Shown: positions 16,762 through 25,954 of the stretch, piece by piece
Numbering within the stretch: position 1 is the stretch's first letter
Layout: every line of letters begins with the position of its first letter
NCBI GenBank assembly: GCA_040381035.1
Contig: JBEIHY010000019.1
Span: forward strand, 1-48,055
Source: REEB506 sp040381035
Lineage (GTDB): Bacteria > Pseudomonadota > Alphaproteobacteria > Caulobacterales > Aquidulcibacteraceae
Reading direction: 5' to 3'
Length of the DNA stretch: 48,055 bases
Translations under genes and position numbers: made by a program
The notes under the pieces: model-generated
What the model saw: the letters and a program-made list of their open reading frames with translations, nothing else
What the model was told of the DNA's origin: nothing
Databases searched by the model: none

Positions 16762-17741
16762 CCGCGCGGCTGGTTTCGATCATTATCCCGACCTTTAGAC
16801 GGCCGGAGGCTTTCGCGCGCGCAGCGCGCAGCGTGTTTGCGCAACGCGGCTTTGGCATGGCCGCAGAAATCATCGCGATCGACAATGATCCGGCCGGTTC
16901 GGCGCTGGATGTGTTTCGCGCGCTCGCCGCTGAGGCGCCTTATCCGTTTCTTTGGGCTCATGAGCCGCGCCCCGGCGTCAGCCACGCGCGCAACGCCGCC
17001 ATGGCGCTGGCCCGTGGCGATCTGATCGCCTTTCTCGATGATGATGAAGAAGCCACCCCCGGTTGGTTGGCCGGCCTCATTCAGGTTCAACGCGAAACCG
17101 GCGCTGATGCCGTTTTCGGCGCCATTCAGGGCCGCGTTGGCGCAGACGTCGTGCGTCACCGCGCTTTTCTGGAACGGTTCTTTTCGCGACGCGGGCCAGC
17201 GGTGAGTGGCCCGATCGACGACTATTTCGGCATGGGCAACTCACTGCTGGTGCGTGCCCGTCTGCTTGCGCAGGAGGCGCCGTTTGATCCGCGCGCCAAT
17301 GCCCAGGGCGGAGAAGACGATATTCTGTTCGCGGCTGCCCGAGCCAATGGCGCGCGCTTTGCCTGGTCGGCGGAGGCGCTTGTCTACGAGCACGCACCCG
17401 CCCATCGCGCCCGATTGCGGTATGCGTTGCACCGCGCATTTGCTTTCGGCCAAGGCCCTTCAAAACTCGCTTGGGACGCCAAGCCGCGGAACTATCTGGG
17501 CTTGCTGCGCCACATGACCATTGGCGCCGCACAAGCACTGACCGTCGGCCCGCTTGCCGCCATGGCGTTTCTGGTCGGTATTCCGGGGCGGGCACATCTG
17601 GCCCAAACTGCCGTCAGCGGCGCCGGAAAATTGTTCTGGCCATTTGCGCAGCATTTCTACGGCGAAAAGCCCAAAAAGGCGCCGCGACCCAAACCGCCCA
17701 AAACCCCGCGCCGGCCCGCGGCGCGCGTCCCGCGGGCTTAA
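16758..17741 (+). CDS. Glycosyltransferase family 2, basic C-terminal tail
   Basis: A 327-residue family 2 glycosyltransferase. It has I-I-I-P-T-F-R-R at residues 8-15, A-I-D-N-D, G-V-S-H-A-R-N-A-A followed by the acidic metal site F-L-D-D-D-E-E near residue 95, and a G-E-D-D-I motif near residue 190. One or two hydrophobic segments follow near residue 255. The last 25 residues are almost all Lys, Pro, Arg and Ala, an unusual basic tail that could bind phospholipid head groups. The start overlaps the previous stop (ATGA), so this is the fourth gene of the polysaccharide operon. Its stop overlaps the pyrG stop on the other strand by four bases. Confidence 0.9.
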   Translation: MTARLVSIIIPTFRRPEAFARAARSVFAQRGFGMAAEIIAIDNDPAGSALDVFRALAAEAPYPFLWAHEPRPGVSHARNAAMALARGDLIAFLDDDEEATPGWLAGLIQVQRETGADAVFGAIQGRVGADVVRHRAFLERFFSRRGPAVSGPIDDYFGMGNSLLVRARLLAQEAPFDPRANAQGGEDDILFAAARANGARFAWSAEALVYEHAPAHRARLRYALHRAFAFGQGPSKLAWDAKPRNYLGLLRHMTIGAAQALTVGPLAAMAFLVGIPGRAHLAQTAVSGAGKLFWPFAQHFYGEKPKKAPRPKPPKTPRRPAARVPRA

Positions 17742-19366
17742 ACCAGCCGGCTTTGCACCACGGCCGCGCGGATGAAATCGGCAAACAGCGGATGGGGTTC
17801 AAACGGACGGCTTTTCAGTTCCGGATGGAATTGCACGCCGATGAACCACGGATGGTCTCGCCGTTCGACGATTTCAGGAAGTACGCCGTCCGGGCTCATG
17901 CCAACAAACTTGAGGCCGGCCGCCTCCAGTTTGTCGCGGTAGCCGGCATTGACTTCGTAGCGGTGGCGATGACGCTCCGAAATCGCTGCCGCGCCGTAGA
18001 TTTCAGCGACTTTTGAACCGGGGCTGAGTACGGCGTCAAACGCGCCCAGCCGCATCGTGCCGCCAAGATCGCCGTCCCGGCTGCGTTTTTCGATTTGGTT
18101 GCCCTTCACCCATTCGGTCATCAGGCCGACGATGGGGTGTTTGGTTTTGCCGAACTCCGACGAACTTGCGCCCTTCAGCCCGACCTGATGGCGGGCCGCT
18201 TCGATGCAGGCCATCTGCATGCCAAAGCAGATGCCAAAGAATGGCGCCTTGCGTTCGCGGGCGAATTTCACCGCTGCGATTTTGCCTTCCGCGCCACGTT
18301 CGCCAAAGCCGCCAGGCACAAGGATGCCGTGCACGCCTTCGAGCGCCACAAGCCCGTCCTGCTGTTCAAAGATTTCCGATTCCAGCCACCGAATATCGAC
18401 CCGCACATTGTTGGCCACGCCGCCGTGATGCAGTGCTTCGATCAAAGATTTGTAGGCATCTTTCAGCTCGGTGTATTTGCCAACCACACCGATGGTGACG
18501 GCGCCGTCCGGGCTTTTCACGCGCTGAACGATCCGCTCCCACTTGGTCAGATCGGGCTTCGGGGCAACGTTGACGCCGAAATGGCGCAGCAATTCATCGT
18601 CCAATCCCGCAGCGTGATAAGCGATCGGCGCTTCATAGATGGTCGCCAGATCGCGCGCCTCGATAACGCTGGAGCCGCGGACATTGCAGAACAGGGCGAT
18701 CTTGCGCTTTTCGCCTTCCGGCACCGGCCGATCGCAGCGGCACAGAATGATGTGCGGCTGGATGCCGATCGAACGTAGCTCTTTGACACTGTGTTGGGTT
18801 GGCTTGGTTTTCATTTCGCCGGCGGCGGGAATGTAGGGCAGCAGGGTCAGATGGATATAGACGGCCTGCTGCGGCTCCAGTTCCTGGCCGAGTTGGCGGA
18901 TCGCCTCGAAAAACGGCAAGCCCTCAATATCACCGACCGTGCCGCCAATTTCGCACAGCACGAAGTCGGCGCCGCCATGATCGGCAAGAATGAATTCCTT
19001 GATCGCGTTGGTGACGTGGGGGATCACTTGAACTGTCGCGCCGAGAAATTCGCCCCGGCGCTCCTTGGCGATCAGTTCCTGATAGATGCGCCCAGTTGTA
19101 ATGTTGTCGGTCCTGGCGGCGCTGACGCCAGTGAAGCGCTCATAGTGGCCAAGATCCAGATCGGTTTCAGCGCCATCGTCGGTGACGAACACTTCGCCGT
19201 GCTGGATCGGGCTCATCGTGCCGGGATCGACATTAAGATAGGGGTCGAGCTTGCGCAGCCGCACCTTGTAGCCGCGGGCCTGCAGCAAGGCCCCAAGCGC
19301 CGCCGACGCGATCCCCTTCCCCAAAGAGGAGACCACGCCGCCGGTGATGAACACATAGCGGGCCAT
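17738..19366 (-). CDS. pyrG: CTP synthase
   Basis: Converts UTP to CTP using glutamine-derived ammonia. At 542 residues it is full length. The N-terminal synthetase domain opens with F-I-T-G-G-V-V-S-S-L-G-K-G (ATP-binding loop) and continues with L-D-P-Y-L-N-V-D-P-G-T-M-S-P. The C-terminal class I glutaminase domain has the nucleophile cysteine in GICFGMQ, where most homologues read GICLGMQ, and the His-Glu pair in V-Q-F-H-P-E. It is followed 26 bases upstream by secG on the same strand, and the two are probably transcribed together with tpiA. Confidence 0.97.
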   Translation of the reverse strand: MARYVFITGGVVSSLGKGIASAALGALLQARGYKVRLRKLDPYLNVDPGTMSPIQHGEVFVTDDGAETDLDLGHYERFTGVSAARTDNITTGRIYQELIAKERRGEFLGATVQVIPHVTNAIKEFILADHGGADFVLCEIGGTVGDIEGLPFFEAIRQLGQELEPQQAVYIHLTLLPYIPAAGEMKTKPTQHSVKELRSIGIQPHIILCRCDRPVPEGEKRKIALFCNVRGSSVIEARDLATIYEAPIAYHAAGLDDELLRHFGVNVAPKPDLTKWERIVQRVKSPDGAVTIGVVGKYTELKDAYKSLIEALHHGGVANNVRVDIRWLESEIFEQQDGLVALEGVHGILVPGGFGERGAEGKIAAVKFARERKAPFFGICFGMQMACIEAARHQVGLKGASSSEFGKTKHPIVGLMTEWVKGNQIEKRSRDGDLGGTMRLGAFDAVLSPGSKVAEIYGAAAISERHRHRYEVNAGYRDKLEAAGLKFVGMSPDGVLPEIVERRDHPWFIGVQFHPELKSRPFEPHPLFADFIRAAVVQSRLV

Positions 19367-19392
19367 TGGGCCGGTCCTTCAGGTCAGCGGGC

Positions 19393-20013
19393 CTATTCGT
19401 CGGGGCCGGCGCGGGGTTTCGGTTCGGGCTTGACGGCTGTCGCGGTCTCGGCCGGTTTGGCGGGCGGCGCCGTCAAGATCAGCGGCGCCGGCGCAGCCGT
19501 CGACGGCGGCGTTGGGGCCGGCTTCGCCCGCGGCGACTCGCTGGTCGGCGCTGGCGCGACCTTCACTGCAGGCGTTGTTATGGCCGGTGCAGCCGTCCCA
19601 GTAGGCGCGGCCGCTGGGGTCGTGGCCGGCGGCGGGGTTGCTGCGGCGGGCGTCGGCGCTTGCGGTGCGACAGCGGCGGGATCAGCCGGCGCGGCCAGCG
19701 GGCCCGCGCGGACCGGCGGAGCGGCTGGAATGACCGGCCCTGGCTGAGAGGATTCCACTGGCGCTGTTTCCAGCACGGATTTGCGCTGGGTATGGCCGCC
19801 GGCCAAGACCGACAAGCTCAAACTCGTGACGAAGAACAATCCCGCCAGCACCATTGTGCTCCGGGCAAGCATATCAGCCGCGCCGCGTCCGGTCATCAGC
19901 GCATTGCTGCCGCCACCCATGCCAAGCGCGCCGCCTTCAGAGCGCTGCATCAGCACCAGCCCGATAAGGCCCATGGCAATCAACAAATGAACGAACAAAA
20001 GAACAGTTTGCAT
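19393..20013 (-). CDS. secG: SecG preprotein translocase subunit with long Pro/Ala-rich tail
   Basis: The first 75 residues are a standard SecG: two membrane helices separated by L-M-Q-R-S-E-G-G-A-L-G-M-G-G-G-S-N, which is the conserved cytoplasmic loop of this SecYEG subunit. After the second helix (ending near residue 72) come about 130 residues of Pro, Ala, Thr and Val with charged residues at the very end (KPEPKPRAGPDE). E. coli SecG is 110 residues, so this tail is extra. Pro/Ala tails on SecG are seen in several alphaproteobacteria, but their role is not known. Third-position G/C content stays high through the tail, which supports it being genuine coding sequence. Confidence 0.93.
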   Translation of the reverse strand: MQTVLLFVHLLIAMGLIGLVLMQRSEGGALGMGGGSNALMTGRGAADMLARSTMVLAGLFFVTSLSLSVLAGGHTQRKSVLETAPVESSQPGPVIPAAPPVRAGPLAAPADPAAVAPQAPTPAAATPPPATTPAAAPTGTAAPAITTPAVKVAPAPTSESPRAKPAPTPPSTAAPAPLILTAPPAKPAETATAVKPEPKPRAGPDE

Positions 20014-20127
20014 CTCAGCATCCGATATCCGCGCCCGCCGACGCGCTGGGCCTGCTTGTGGGGCGCGATGAGGCGAGGCTCAATAGCTGAGGCTGCGTCT
20101 CTGCGCCAGCCCATCCTCACAGAACGG

Positions 20128-20889
20128 TCACGCTTTACCTGCCAGCACCCGATGCGACCGGATAATCGCCAGGAAGTCGGCCGCTTTTAGACTGGCCCCG
20201 CCCACCAGTGCGCCATCAACGCCCGTCACCGCAAGGATCTCGCCGGCATTGCCCGGCTTGACGGAGCCGCCATAGATGACGCGAACGCGGCTGGCGGAGC
20301 CATAAAGGTTCCGCAAAGCGGCGGCTGCGACCCCATGGATCGCTTCAATCTCCGGCAGGCTGGGCGTCAAGCCGGTGCCGATCGCCCAAATCGGTTCATA
20401 CGCGACGATCAAACCAGACGGCGCGACGCCTTCCAGGCTGGCGGCAAGCTGGCGGCGCACGACTGATTCGGCCTGGCCGGCCTGCCGCTCCGCGAAGCTT
20501 TCGCCAACACACACGATGGCCGTTAACCCGACCGTTTGCGCCGCCGCAGCCTTGGCGGCCACGGCCTGATCGGTCTCGCCATGGTCGGTGCGGCGTTCAG
20601 AATGGCCGACAATCACATAGCGGGCGCCCAAATCCGCCAGCATGTGGGCATTGATGTCGCCGGTATGGGCGCCGTCGCCGCGGGCGTCGAGGGTCTGGGC
20701 GCCGACCCCGATTTGGCCCCGCCCCGCCGCCGCCGCCGCAGACAAAAGTCCAAACGGTGGGCACACAACCACCTCGATCGCGTCACAAAACCCAAGCGCC
20801 GCTTGGGCCAAAGTCTCGATTTCGGCGATATCGGCCAAGCGGCCAAACATTTTCCAGTTGCCGACAATGACCGGTTTCAGCTCAGCCAT
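20128..20889 (-). CDS. tpiA: Triose-phosphate isomerase
   Basis: Glycolytic TIM-barrel enzyme (253 residues) interconverting dihydroxyacetone phosphate and glyceraldehyde 3-phosphate. Active-site landmarks are the N-terminal G-N-W-K-M, the catalytic histidine in V-G-H-S-E-R-R, the catalytic glutamate and mobile loop in A-Y-E-P-I-W-A-I-G-T-G, and the phosphate-binding Y-G-G-S-V and G-A-L-V-G-G-A-S-L. I place the start at the ATG at 20889 (MAELKPVIVGNWK); the frame could extend to 20916, but family members start close to the N-W-K motif. It is divergent from the PpiD-like gene. Confidence 0.96.
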   Translation of the reverse strand: MAELKPVIVGNWKMFGRLADIAEIETLAQAALGFCDAIEVVVCPPFGLLSAAAAAGRGQIGVGAQTLDARGDGAHTGDINAHMLADLGARYVIVGHSERRTDHGETDQAVAAKAAAAQTVGLTAIVCVGESFAERQAGQAESVVRRQLAASLEGVAPSGLIVAYEPIWAIGTGLTPSLPEIEAIHGVAAAALRNLYGSASRVRVIYGGSVKPGNAGEILAVTGVDGALVGGASLKAADFLAIIRSHRVLAGKA

Positions 20890-20990
20890 GGCTGAAGATC
20901 CCTTCGTTACTGTCACGCGGCGTCGACAAAGGATTGCAGCGCCGGGATGCGGTCAATAAGGTCCGACCGCTTTGAAATTCGGGTTTTAAC

Positions 20991-22901
20991 ATGCTCTCTG
21001 CTATTCGGAAGGTCGCCCGCGGTTGGATCGCGATCCTGTTCATCGGCATCATTGCGGCGGCTTTTGCCATGTGGGGCATCAATGATGTGTTCCGCCCCGT
21101 GGCGACAAACAACGTCGCCCAAGGCCAGGGCGTTGCGGTCAGCGCCGCCGAATTCGGCGCTTTGTTTGACCGCTCGGTGGATAGGATGCGCGAACAGCAG
21201 CCAGGATTGACCCGCACCGCCGCAATCGAAGCCGGCCAGCACAAGCAATTGCTCGACGGCCTTATCGCCCAGAAGTCGCTGCAGCATTTGGCGAGTCGGC
21301 TGGGCATCATTGTCTCCAACGCCGATGTCGCGCGCGAAATCCAGAACGAGACTGCCTTTCGCGATCCCATTACGGGTCGGTTCAGCATTGACTCCTATCG
21401 CGAGCGGCTAGCGGACAACAAATTCAGCGAGGCCGAATACGAAGAAAGCATTCGCAGCGACATGCAGATCAATCAGCTGATCGCGCCGACCTTGGCGGGC
21501 GTAAAGTCGCCGGCGAGCTTCAATCTGTTCCTGTTGAATTTCGCAGAAGAGCAGCGCCGGTTCAGCCTTGCCGAAATCACTCCAGCCAAAGCCGGCCCGC
21601 CGCCCAAACCCAGCGACGACGACCTGAAAAAATTTTACGAGGAGGTCAAAGCCCAGTTTCCCGTGCCGGAAGTGCGCAAGCTGACCCTGGTGATCGCCGA
21701 TCCGGCCGACTTTGCCGCCAAGGTGCAAGTGCCGGAAGACGAGATCGTCAAGCTCTACAATTTCCGCCGCGAGAAGCTGCGCAAACCGGAAACCCGCAGC
21801 TTCGTGCAGATCGTGGCGCCGAACGAAAAAGTCGCCCGCGCCGCTGCGGAACGCCTGGCCAAAGGCGAGCCGGCGGATGTCGTCGCCAAAGCCGTCGGCG
21901 CTCAGCCGCCGCTGACCTTCAAAGACGCAGCCTTGGCCGCCGTGCCGGATCAAACGATCGCCAAGGCCGTGTTCGCTATGACCAAGCCAGGCGCAACAGC
22001 GCTGCAGGGCAATACCTGGTCGGCGGCGCGCCTCGACGCAATCACGCCAGCGGTGGAGCCCACTTTGGAATCGCAGCGCGCCGGGTTGCGCGCCGAACTC
22101 GCTAAAGATCAGGCCGAAGAGGCGCTGACCACCGCTTCTGAAGCCTATGACGAGGCCCTTGCCGGCGGCGCGCCTGTGGAACAGGCCGCGCAGACCGCCG
22201 GCTTGCGGGTTTTGGTTTTGCCCAATGTCGCCCGCACCGGCCGCACCAGCGACGGCGCGCCCGTCGCGCTCATCAGCTCGGAAAAGGAGGTATTGAGTGC
22301 CGCTTTTGAAGCCCCGCAGGATGAGCCCACCGATTTCATCCCGTTGGCCAATGGGTCGTCCATCAAAGTGCGCGTTGACGCCATAACGCCGGCCGCGACG
22401 CGCAGCTTTGCGGAATTGCGGTCCGGATTGGCCAAGGAATGGACCGCCCGCAAAGTCAATGAGGCGCTGCTCGCCATCGCCAAGAAGATCGAAGCCGATG
22501 TGAAGGCCGGCAAAAGCTTTGAAGACGCGGTTAAGGCGCAGGGGCTGGCCGTCAATGTCAAAGGAGCAAGCGTGCCCAAGGGCGCAGCCCTGATGAGCCC
22601 CATGGCCAGCTTGTTCACCGGCATTTTCGGCGCCGCCAAAGGCGCTGTCGTCACTGCGGCCTCTCCGGTCGGCACGCTGGCGGTCGCCTATGTGGACGAG
22701 ATCATCCCTGTCGATGCCAAAACCGCCGGCGACAAAATCGCCGCCCAGGGTGACCGCGCCACTGCGCTGCTGAGTGAGAACCTGGTTCTGTCGTTGCAGA
22801 ATTCCGCGATTGAGGTCGCGAAATTCAAGAAGAACGACGCCAAAATCAACCAGACCATTGGCGTTGCGCCGCCAACCGCGGACGGCGCGCCAGCGAAATG
22901 A
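20991..22901 (+). CDS. PpiD-like periplasmic chaperone / peptidyl-prolyl isomerase
   Basis: A 636-residue protein with one N-terminal membrane anchor (about residues 12-32, WIAILFIGIIAAAFAMWGI) and a large periplasmic part. The SurA/PpiD N-terminal region (F-R-D-P-x-T-G-R-F and related segments near residue 125) is clear. The parvulin-like isomerase region after residue 260 is diverged. PpiD helps proteins leaving the SecYEG channel to fold and associates with the translocon, so the nearby secG gene fits, although on the other strand. The last codon overlaps the trpE start (ATGA), so it heads the trp operon. This arrangement is common in alphaproteobacteria. Confidence 0.9.
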   Translation: MLSAIRKVARGWIAILFIGIIAAAFAMWGINDVFRPVATNNVAQGQGVAVSAAEFGALFDRSVDRMREQQPGLTRTAAIEAGQHKQLLDGLIAQKSLQHLASRLGIIVSNADVAREIQNETAFRDPITGRFSIDSYRERLADNKFSEAEYEESIRSDMQINQLIAPTLAGVKSPASFNLFLLNFAEEQRRFSLAEITPAKAGPPPKPSDDDLKKFYEEVKAQFPVPEVRKLTLVIADPADFAAKVQVPEDEIVKLYNFRREKLRKPETRSFVQIVAPNEKVARAAAERLAKGEPADVVAKAVGAQPPLTFKDAALAAVPDQTIAKAVFAMTKPGATALQGNTWSAARLDAITPAVEPTLESQRAGLRAELAKDQAEEALTTASEAYDEALAGGAPVEQAAQTAGLRVLVLPNVARTGRTSDGAPVALISSEKEVLSAAFEAPQDEPTDFIPLANGSSIKVRVDAITPAATRSFAELRSGLAKEWTARKVNEALLAIAKKIEADVKAGKSFEDAVKAQGLAVNVKGASVPKGAALMSPMASLFTGIFGAAKGAVVTAASPVGTLAVAYVDEIIPVDAKTAGDKIAAQGDRATALLSENLVLSLQNSAIEVAKFKKNDAKINQTIGVAPPTADGAPAK

Positions 22902-24355
22902 CGGCCAGCGCGCCCTCATTGGTCTGGCGCCGGCTGGTATCGGATCTGGAAACGCCGGTTTCGGCGTTTCTCAAACTTTGCGCCGGGCGAACCGGCGCTT
23001 TCCTTCTGGAATCGGTGGAAGGCGGCGACTGGCGTGGACGCTATTCAATCATCGGCTTTGACCCCGACGCCGTTTTGCGGGTCAAGGACGGCCGCGCCTG
23101 GGCAAGCGAAGGCGGCTTTGCAGAAGCCGATTTCACCGCGCTTGCCGCGGAACCGATCGCCGCTTTGCGCCAATTCATCGCCGACGCCGCGCTAGAGCTG
23201 CCGGCCGACTTGCCGCCGATGACGGCCGGCGTGTTTGGTTATCTCGGCTATGACATGATCCGCTTCGTGGAGAAGCTGCCGCCGCCGCCGCCAGACACGC
23301 TGGGAACCCCAGACGCCCTGCTTCTACGCCCGCGCCTGGTGGCAATTTTTGACAGCGTGCGCCAAGAAATCACTTTGGCCACTCCACTGCGCACCGGCGA
23401 AGACCAAGCCGCCGCTGAAGATCGCCTGGATCGGGCTGCAGACGCCCTGACCGGTCTCATTCCGGATCAAGCCGCGACGGGCGTGGCCGCCCCACAGGGC
23501 CCCGTGACGCCGCGCTCCAATACCACGCCCGCCCGCTATCGCGCGATGGTTGAAAAGGCCAAAGCCTATGCACGGGCCGGCGATATCTTCCAGGTCGTGC
23601 CGAGCCAACGTTTCAGCGCGCCGTTCACCGCGCCGCCCTTTGCGCTATACCGCGCGCTGCGCCGGCTCAACCCGTCGCCGTTTCTGTTCTTCCTGGATTT
23701 CGGCGATTTCCAGCTGGTCGGCTCCTCACCTGAAATTCTTGTCCGTGTGCGCGAGGGCCTGATCACCATCCGTCCGATCGCCGGCACACGCCCGCGCGGC
23801 AAAACACCGGCCGAAGACATCGCTTTGGAAGCTGAACTGCTTGCCGACCCCAAGGAGCGCGCCGAGCATCTGATGCTGCTCGATCTCGGCCGCAACGATG
23901 TTGGCCGCGTGGCCCAAACCGCGCGCCAATCCCATAGCGGCGGAGTGCGCGTAACGCAAAGTTTCGGCATAGAGCGCTATAGTCATGTGATGCACATTGT
24001 TAGCAATGTCGAAGGCCGCCTGCGCCCCGACTGTGACGGCATCGACGCCTTGTTTGCCGGCTTTCCGGCCGGAACCGTCTCGGGCGCGCCGAAAGTGCGC
24101 GCGATGGAAATCATCAATGAACTGGAAGCCGCCAAGCGCTGCGTTTATGCCGGCAGCGTTGGCTATTTCTCACCGCGCGGCGATATCGACACCTGCATCG
24201 CGTTGCGTACCGCAGTTGTCAAAGACGGAATGATGTATGTCCAGGCCGGCGGCGGCGTGGTGCTCGACAGTGATCCGGATGCGGAATTTGCCGAAACCGA
24301 ACACAAGGCCCGCGCTTTGTTCCGCGCCGCTGAAGAAGCCTGGCGCTTCGCGTGA
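22898..24355 (+). CDS. trpE: Anthranilate synthase component I
   Basis: A 485-residue chorismate-utilising enzyme that forms anthranilate with ammonia from TrpG. The N-terminal feedback site segment L-L-E-S-V-E-G is present near residue 36, as in tryptophan-inhibited forms. The chorismate-binding domain contains P-S-P-F-L-F-F-L-D-F, I-A-G-T-R-P-R-G, L-D-L-G-R-N-D-V-G-R-V and G-A-P-K-V-R-A-M-E. No leader peptide or attenuator is possible directly upstream because the start overlaps the PpiD-like gene. Control, if any, must come from further up or from feedback inhibition. Confidence 0.97.
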   Translation: MTASAPSLVWRRLVSDLETPVSAFLKLCAGRTGAFLLESVEGGDWRGRYSIIGFDPDAVLRVKDGRAWASEGGFAEADFTALAAEPIAALRQFIADAALELPADLPPMTAGVFGYLGYDMIRFVEKLPPPPPDTLGTPDALLLRPRLVAIFDSVRQEITLATPLRTGEDQAAAEDRLDRAADALTGLIPDQAATGVAAPQGPVTPRSNTTPARYRAMVEKAKAYARAGDIFQVVPSQRFSAPFTAPPFALYRALRRLNPSPFLFFLDFGDFQLVGSSPEILVRVREGLITIRPIAGTRPRGKTPAEDIALEAELLADPKERAEHLMLLDLGRNDVGRVAQTARQSHSGGVRVTQSFGIERYSHVMHIVSNVEGRLRPDCDGIDALFAGFPAGTVSGAPKVRAMEIINELEAAKRCVYAGSVGYFSPRGDIDTCIALRTAVVKDGMMYVQAGGGVVLDSDPDAEFAETEHKARALFRAAEEAWRFA

Positions 24356-24365
24356 AGGCGCCGTC

Positions 24366-24932
24366 ATGATCCTTGTCGTCGACAATTTCGACAGCTTCAC
24401 GTTCAACCTCGTCCACTATCTCGAAGGGGAAGGCGCCGAGACCGAAGTGTTGCGCAACAATGCCCTGAGCGCGGCCGATATGCTCGCCCGCCGGCCGCGC
24501 GCGATCGTTCTTTCGCCGGGACCATGCACGCCCAACGAAGCCGGCGTGTGCTTGGATTTGTTGGCGCAAGCGCCAGCTGATTTGCCGATCTTTGGCGTCT
24601 GCCTTGGTCACCAGGCCATCGGCCAAGCCTATGGCGGCCTCGTACGCACCGCAAAGGCCATCATGCATGGCAAGACCTCGCTGATACGCCATTCAGGCGG
24701 CGGACTGTTTGCGGGCCTGCCCTCGCCGTTCACCGCAGCGCGCTATCATTCGCTGGCGGTCGATCAGCTGCCGGCCGATCTGATCGCCGACGCTTGGACC
24801 GAAGACGGCGAGGTGATGGGTTTACATCACGCCAAACGGCCGATCTTTGGCGTGCAGTTTCACCCTGAATCGATCGCTTCAGAACACGGCCACAAAATGA
24901 TCGCCGCGTTTCTTCGCCAAGTGACATTATGA
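24366..24932 (+). CDS. trpG: Anthranilate synthase component II (glutamine amidotransferase)
   Basis: A 188-residue class I amidotransferase giving ammonia to TrpE. It opens with L-V-V-D-N-F-D-S-F-T-F-N. The nucleophile cysteine is in G-V-C-L-G-H-Q near residue 81, and the catalytic His-Glu pair is in V-Q-F-H-P-E-S. I place the start at the ATG at 24366; the frame extends into trpE but those residues are not family-like. It follows trpE by 10 bases and overlaps trpD by four. It could also serve folate synthesis as PabA, because no other copy is visible in the window. Confidence 0.96.
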   Translation: MILVVDNFDSFTFNLVHYLEGEGAETEVLRNNALSAADMLARRPRAIVLSPGPCTPNEAGVCLDLLAQAPADLPIFGVCLGHQAIGQAYGGLVRTAKAIMHGKTSLIRHSGGGLFAGLPSPFTAARYHSLAVDQLPADLIADAWTEDGEVMGLHHAKRPIFGVQFHPESIASEHGHKMIAAFLRQVTL

Positions 24933-25954
24933 GCACGCTCCAACCTGCACTGGCCGCACTTGCAGCGGGTGATCGTCCGAATTCGGACGATCTGGCGGCT
25001 GCATTCGCTGCGATCATGGACGGCCAGGCCGCCCATGGCGACATCGTGACTTTTCTGCGCGGCATGAGCGCCCACATGCACGACGCCGAAGCCATCGCCA
25101 TCGGCGTTTCGGCCCTGCGCCAGCGCATGGTTGCGGTGACCGCGCCCGCCGAGGCGATCGATGTGTGCGGCACCGGCGGCGACGGCGCCCATACGCTGAA
25201 TATTTCCACCGCTGTCGCCTTCGTCGTCGCCGGCTGCGATATACCAGTCGCCAAGCATGGCAATCGCGCGATGAGTTCGCGCACCGGCGCAGCCGACGTG
25301 CTCGAAGCGCTTGGCGTGAAGCTGACGGCTGACCGCGCGACGCTGGAGAAATGCCTGCGCGAGGCTGGCCTCGCCTTTCTGTTTGCCCAAAACCATCACC
25401 CGGCGATGCGCCATGTCGCAACCGCACGGCGCGAAATTCAAGGGCGCACGATCTTCAATCTGTTTGGGCCCTTATCCAATCCGGCGGGGGTGAACCGGCA
25501 ATTGGTCGGCGTTTTTACCGGCGATCTCGCAGCGCCCCTGGCGCACGCGCTGATCCGATTGGGCAGCGCGAAGGCGATGGTCGTGCATGGCTTTGGCGGG
25601 CTCGATGAATTGTCTGGAGAGGGCGAAAATCTGGCCATCGCGGCCGACCCATCGGGGCTGCGCCGCATGAAAATCGCCGCCGCCGACGCCGTTCTGCCCG
25701 CCGCCTCCAACGCGACCTTGACCGGCGCCGACGCAGCCTACAACGCCGCCGCCCTGCGCGCTTTGCTGGATGATCGATCTCCAAATCCCGCCTATGCCAA
25801 TGTGGTCGCGCTCAACGCCGCCGCCGCTCTGCTGATAGCTGGGCGCGCAACCACGCTGCGCGAAGGCGCCGCAATGGCGCATGACAGCTTGAAAAGCGGC
25901 GCCGCACGCGCGCGCCTCGACCGGCTGATCGCGCTCACACAGGAAGCGCCATAA
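24929..25954 (+). CDS. trpD: Anthranilate phosphoribosyltransferase
   Basis: A 341-residue enzyme that attaches phosphoribosyl pyrophosphate to anthranilate. The PRPP-binding G-T-G-G-D-G segment lies near residue 86 and the K-H-G-N-R-A-M-S-S segment near residue 112, both intact. The ATG overlaps the trpG stop (ATGA), and the stop shares a base with the trpC start. It is part of the ppiD-trpEGDC transcription unit. trpF, trpB and trpA are not in the window, so the pathway is split between loci. Confidence 0.97.
   Translation: MSTLQPALAALAAGDRPNSDDLAAAFAAIMDGQAAHGDIVTFLRGMSAHMHDAEAIAIGVSALRQRMVAVTAPAEAIDVCGTGGDGAHTLNISTAVAFVVAGCDIPVAKHGNRAMSSRTGAADVLEALGVKLTADRATLEKCLREAGLAFLFAQNHHPAMRHVATARREIQGRTIFNLFGPLSNPAGVNRQLVGVFTGDLAAPLAHALIRLGSAKAMVVHGFGGLDELSGEGENLAIAADPSGLRRMKIAAADAVLPAASNATLTGADAAYNAAALRALLDDRSPNPAYANVVALNAAAALLIAGRATTLREGAAMAHDSLKSGAARARLDRLIALTQEAP

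Noticed and set aside
22780..22900. Search for a tryptophan attenuator before trpE
   Set aside because: trpE overlaps the end of the PpiD-like gene, so there is no room for a leader peptide with a terminator. No run of Trp codons was seen.
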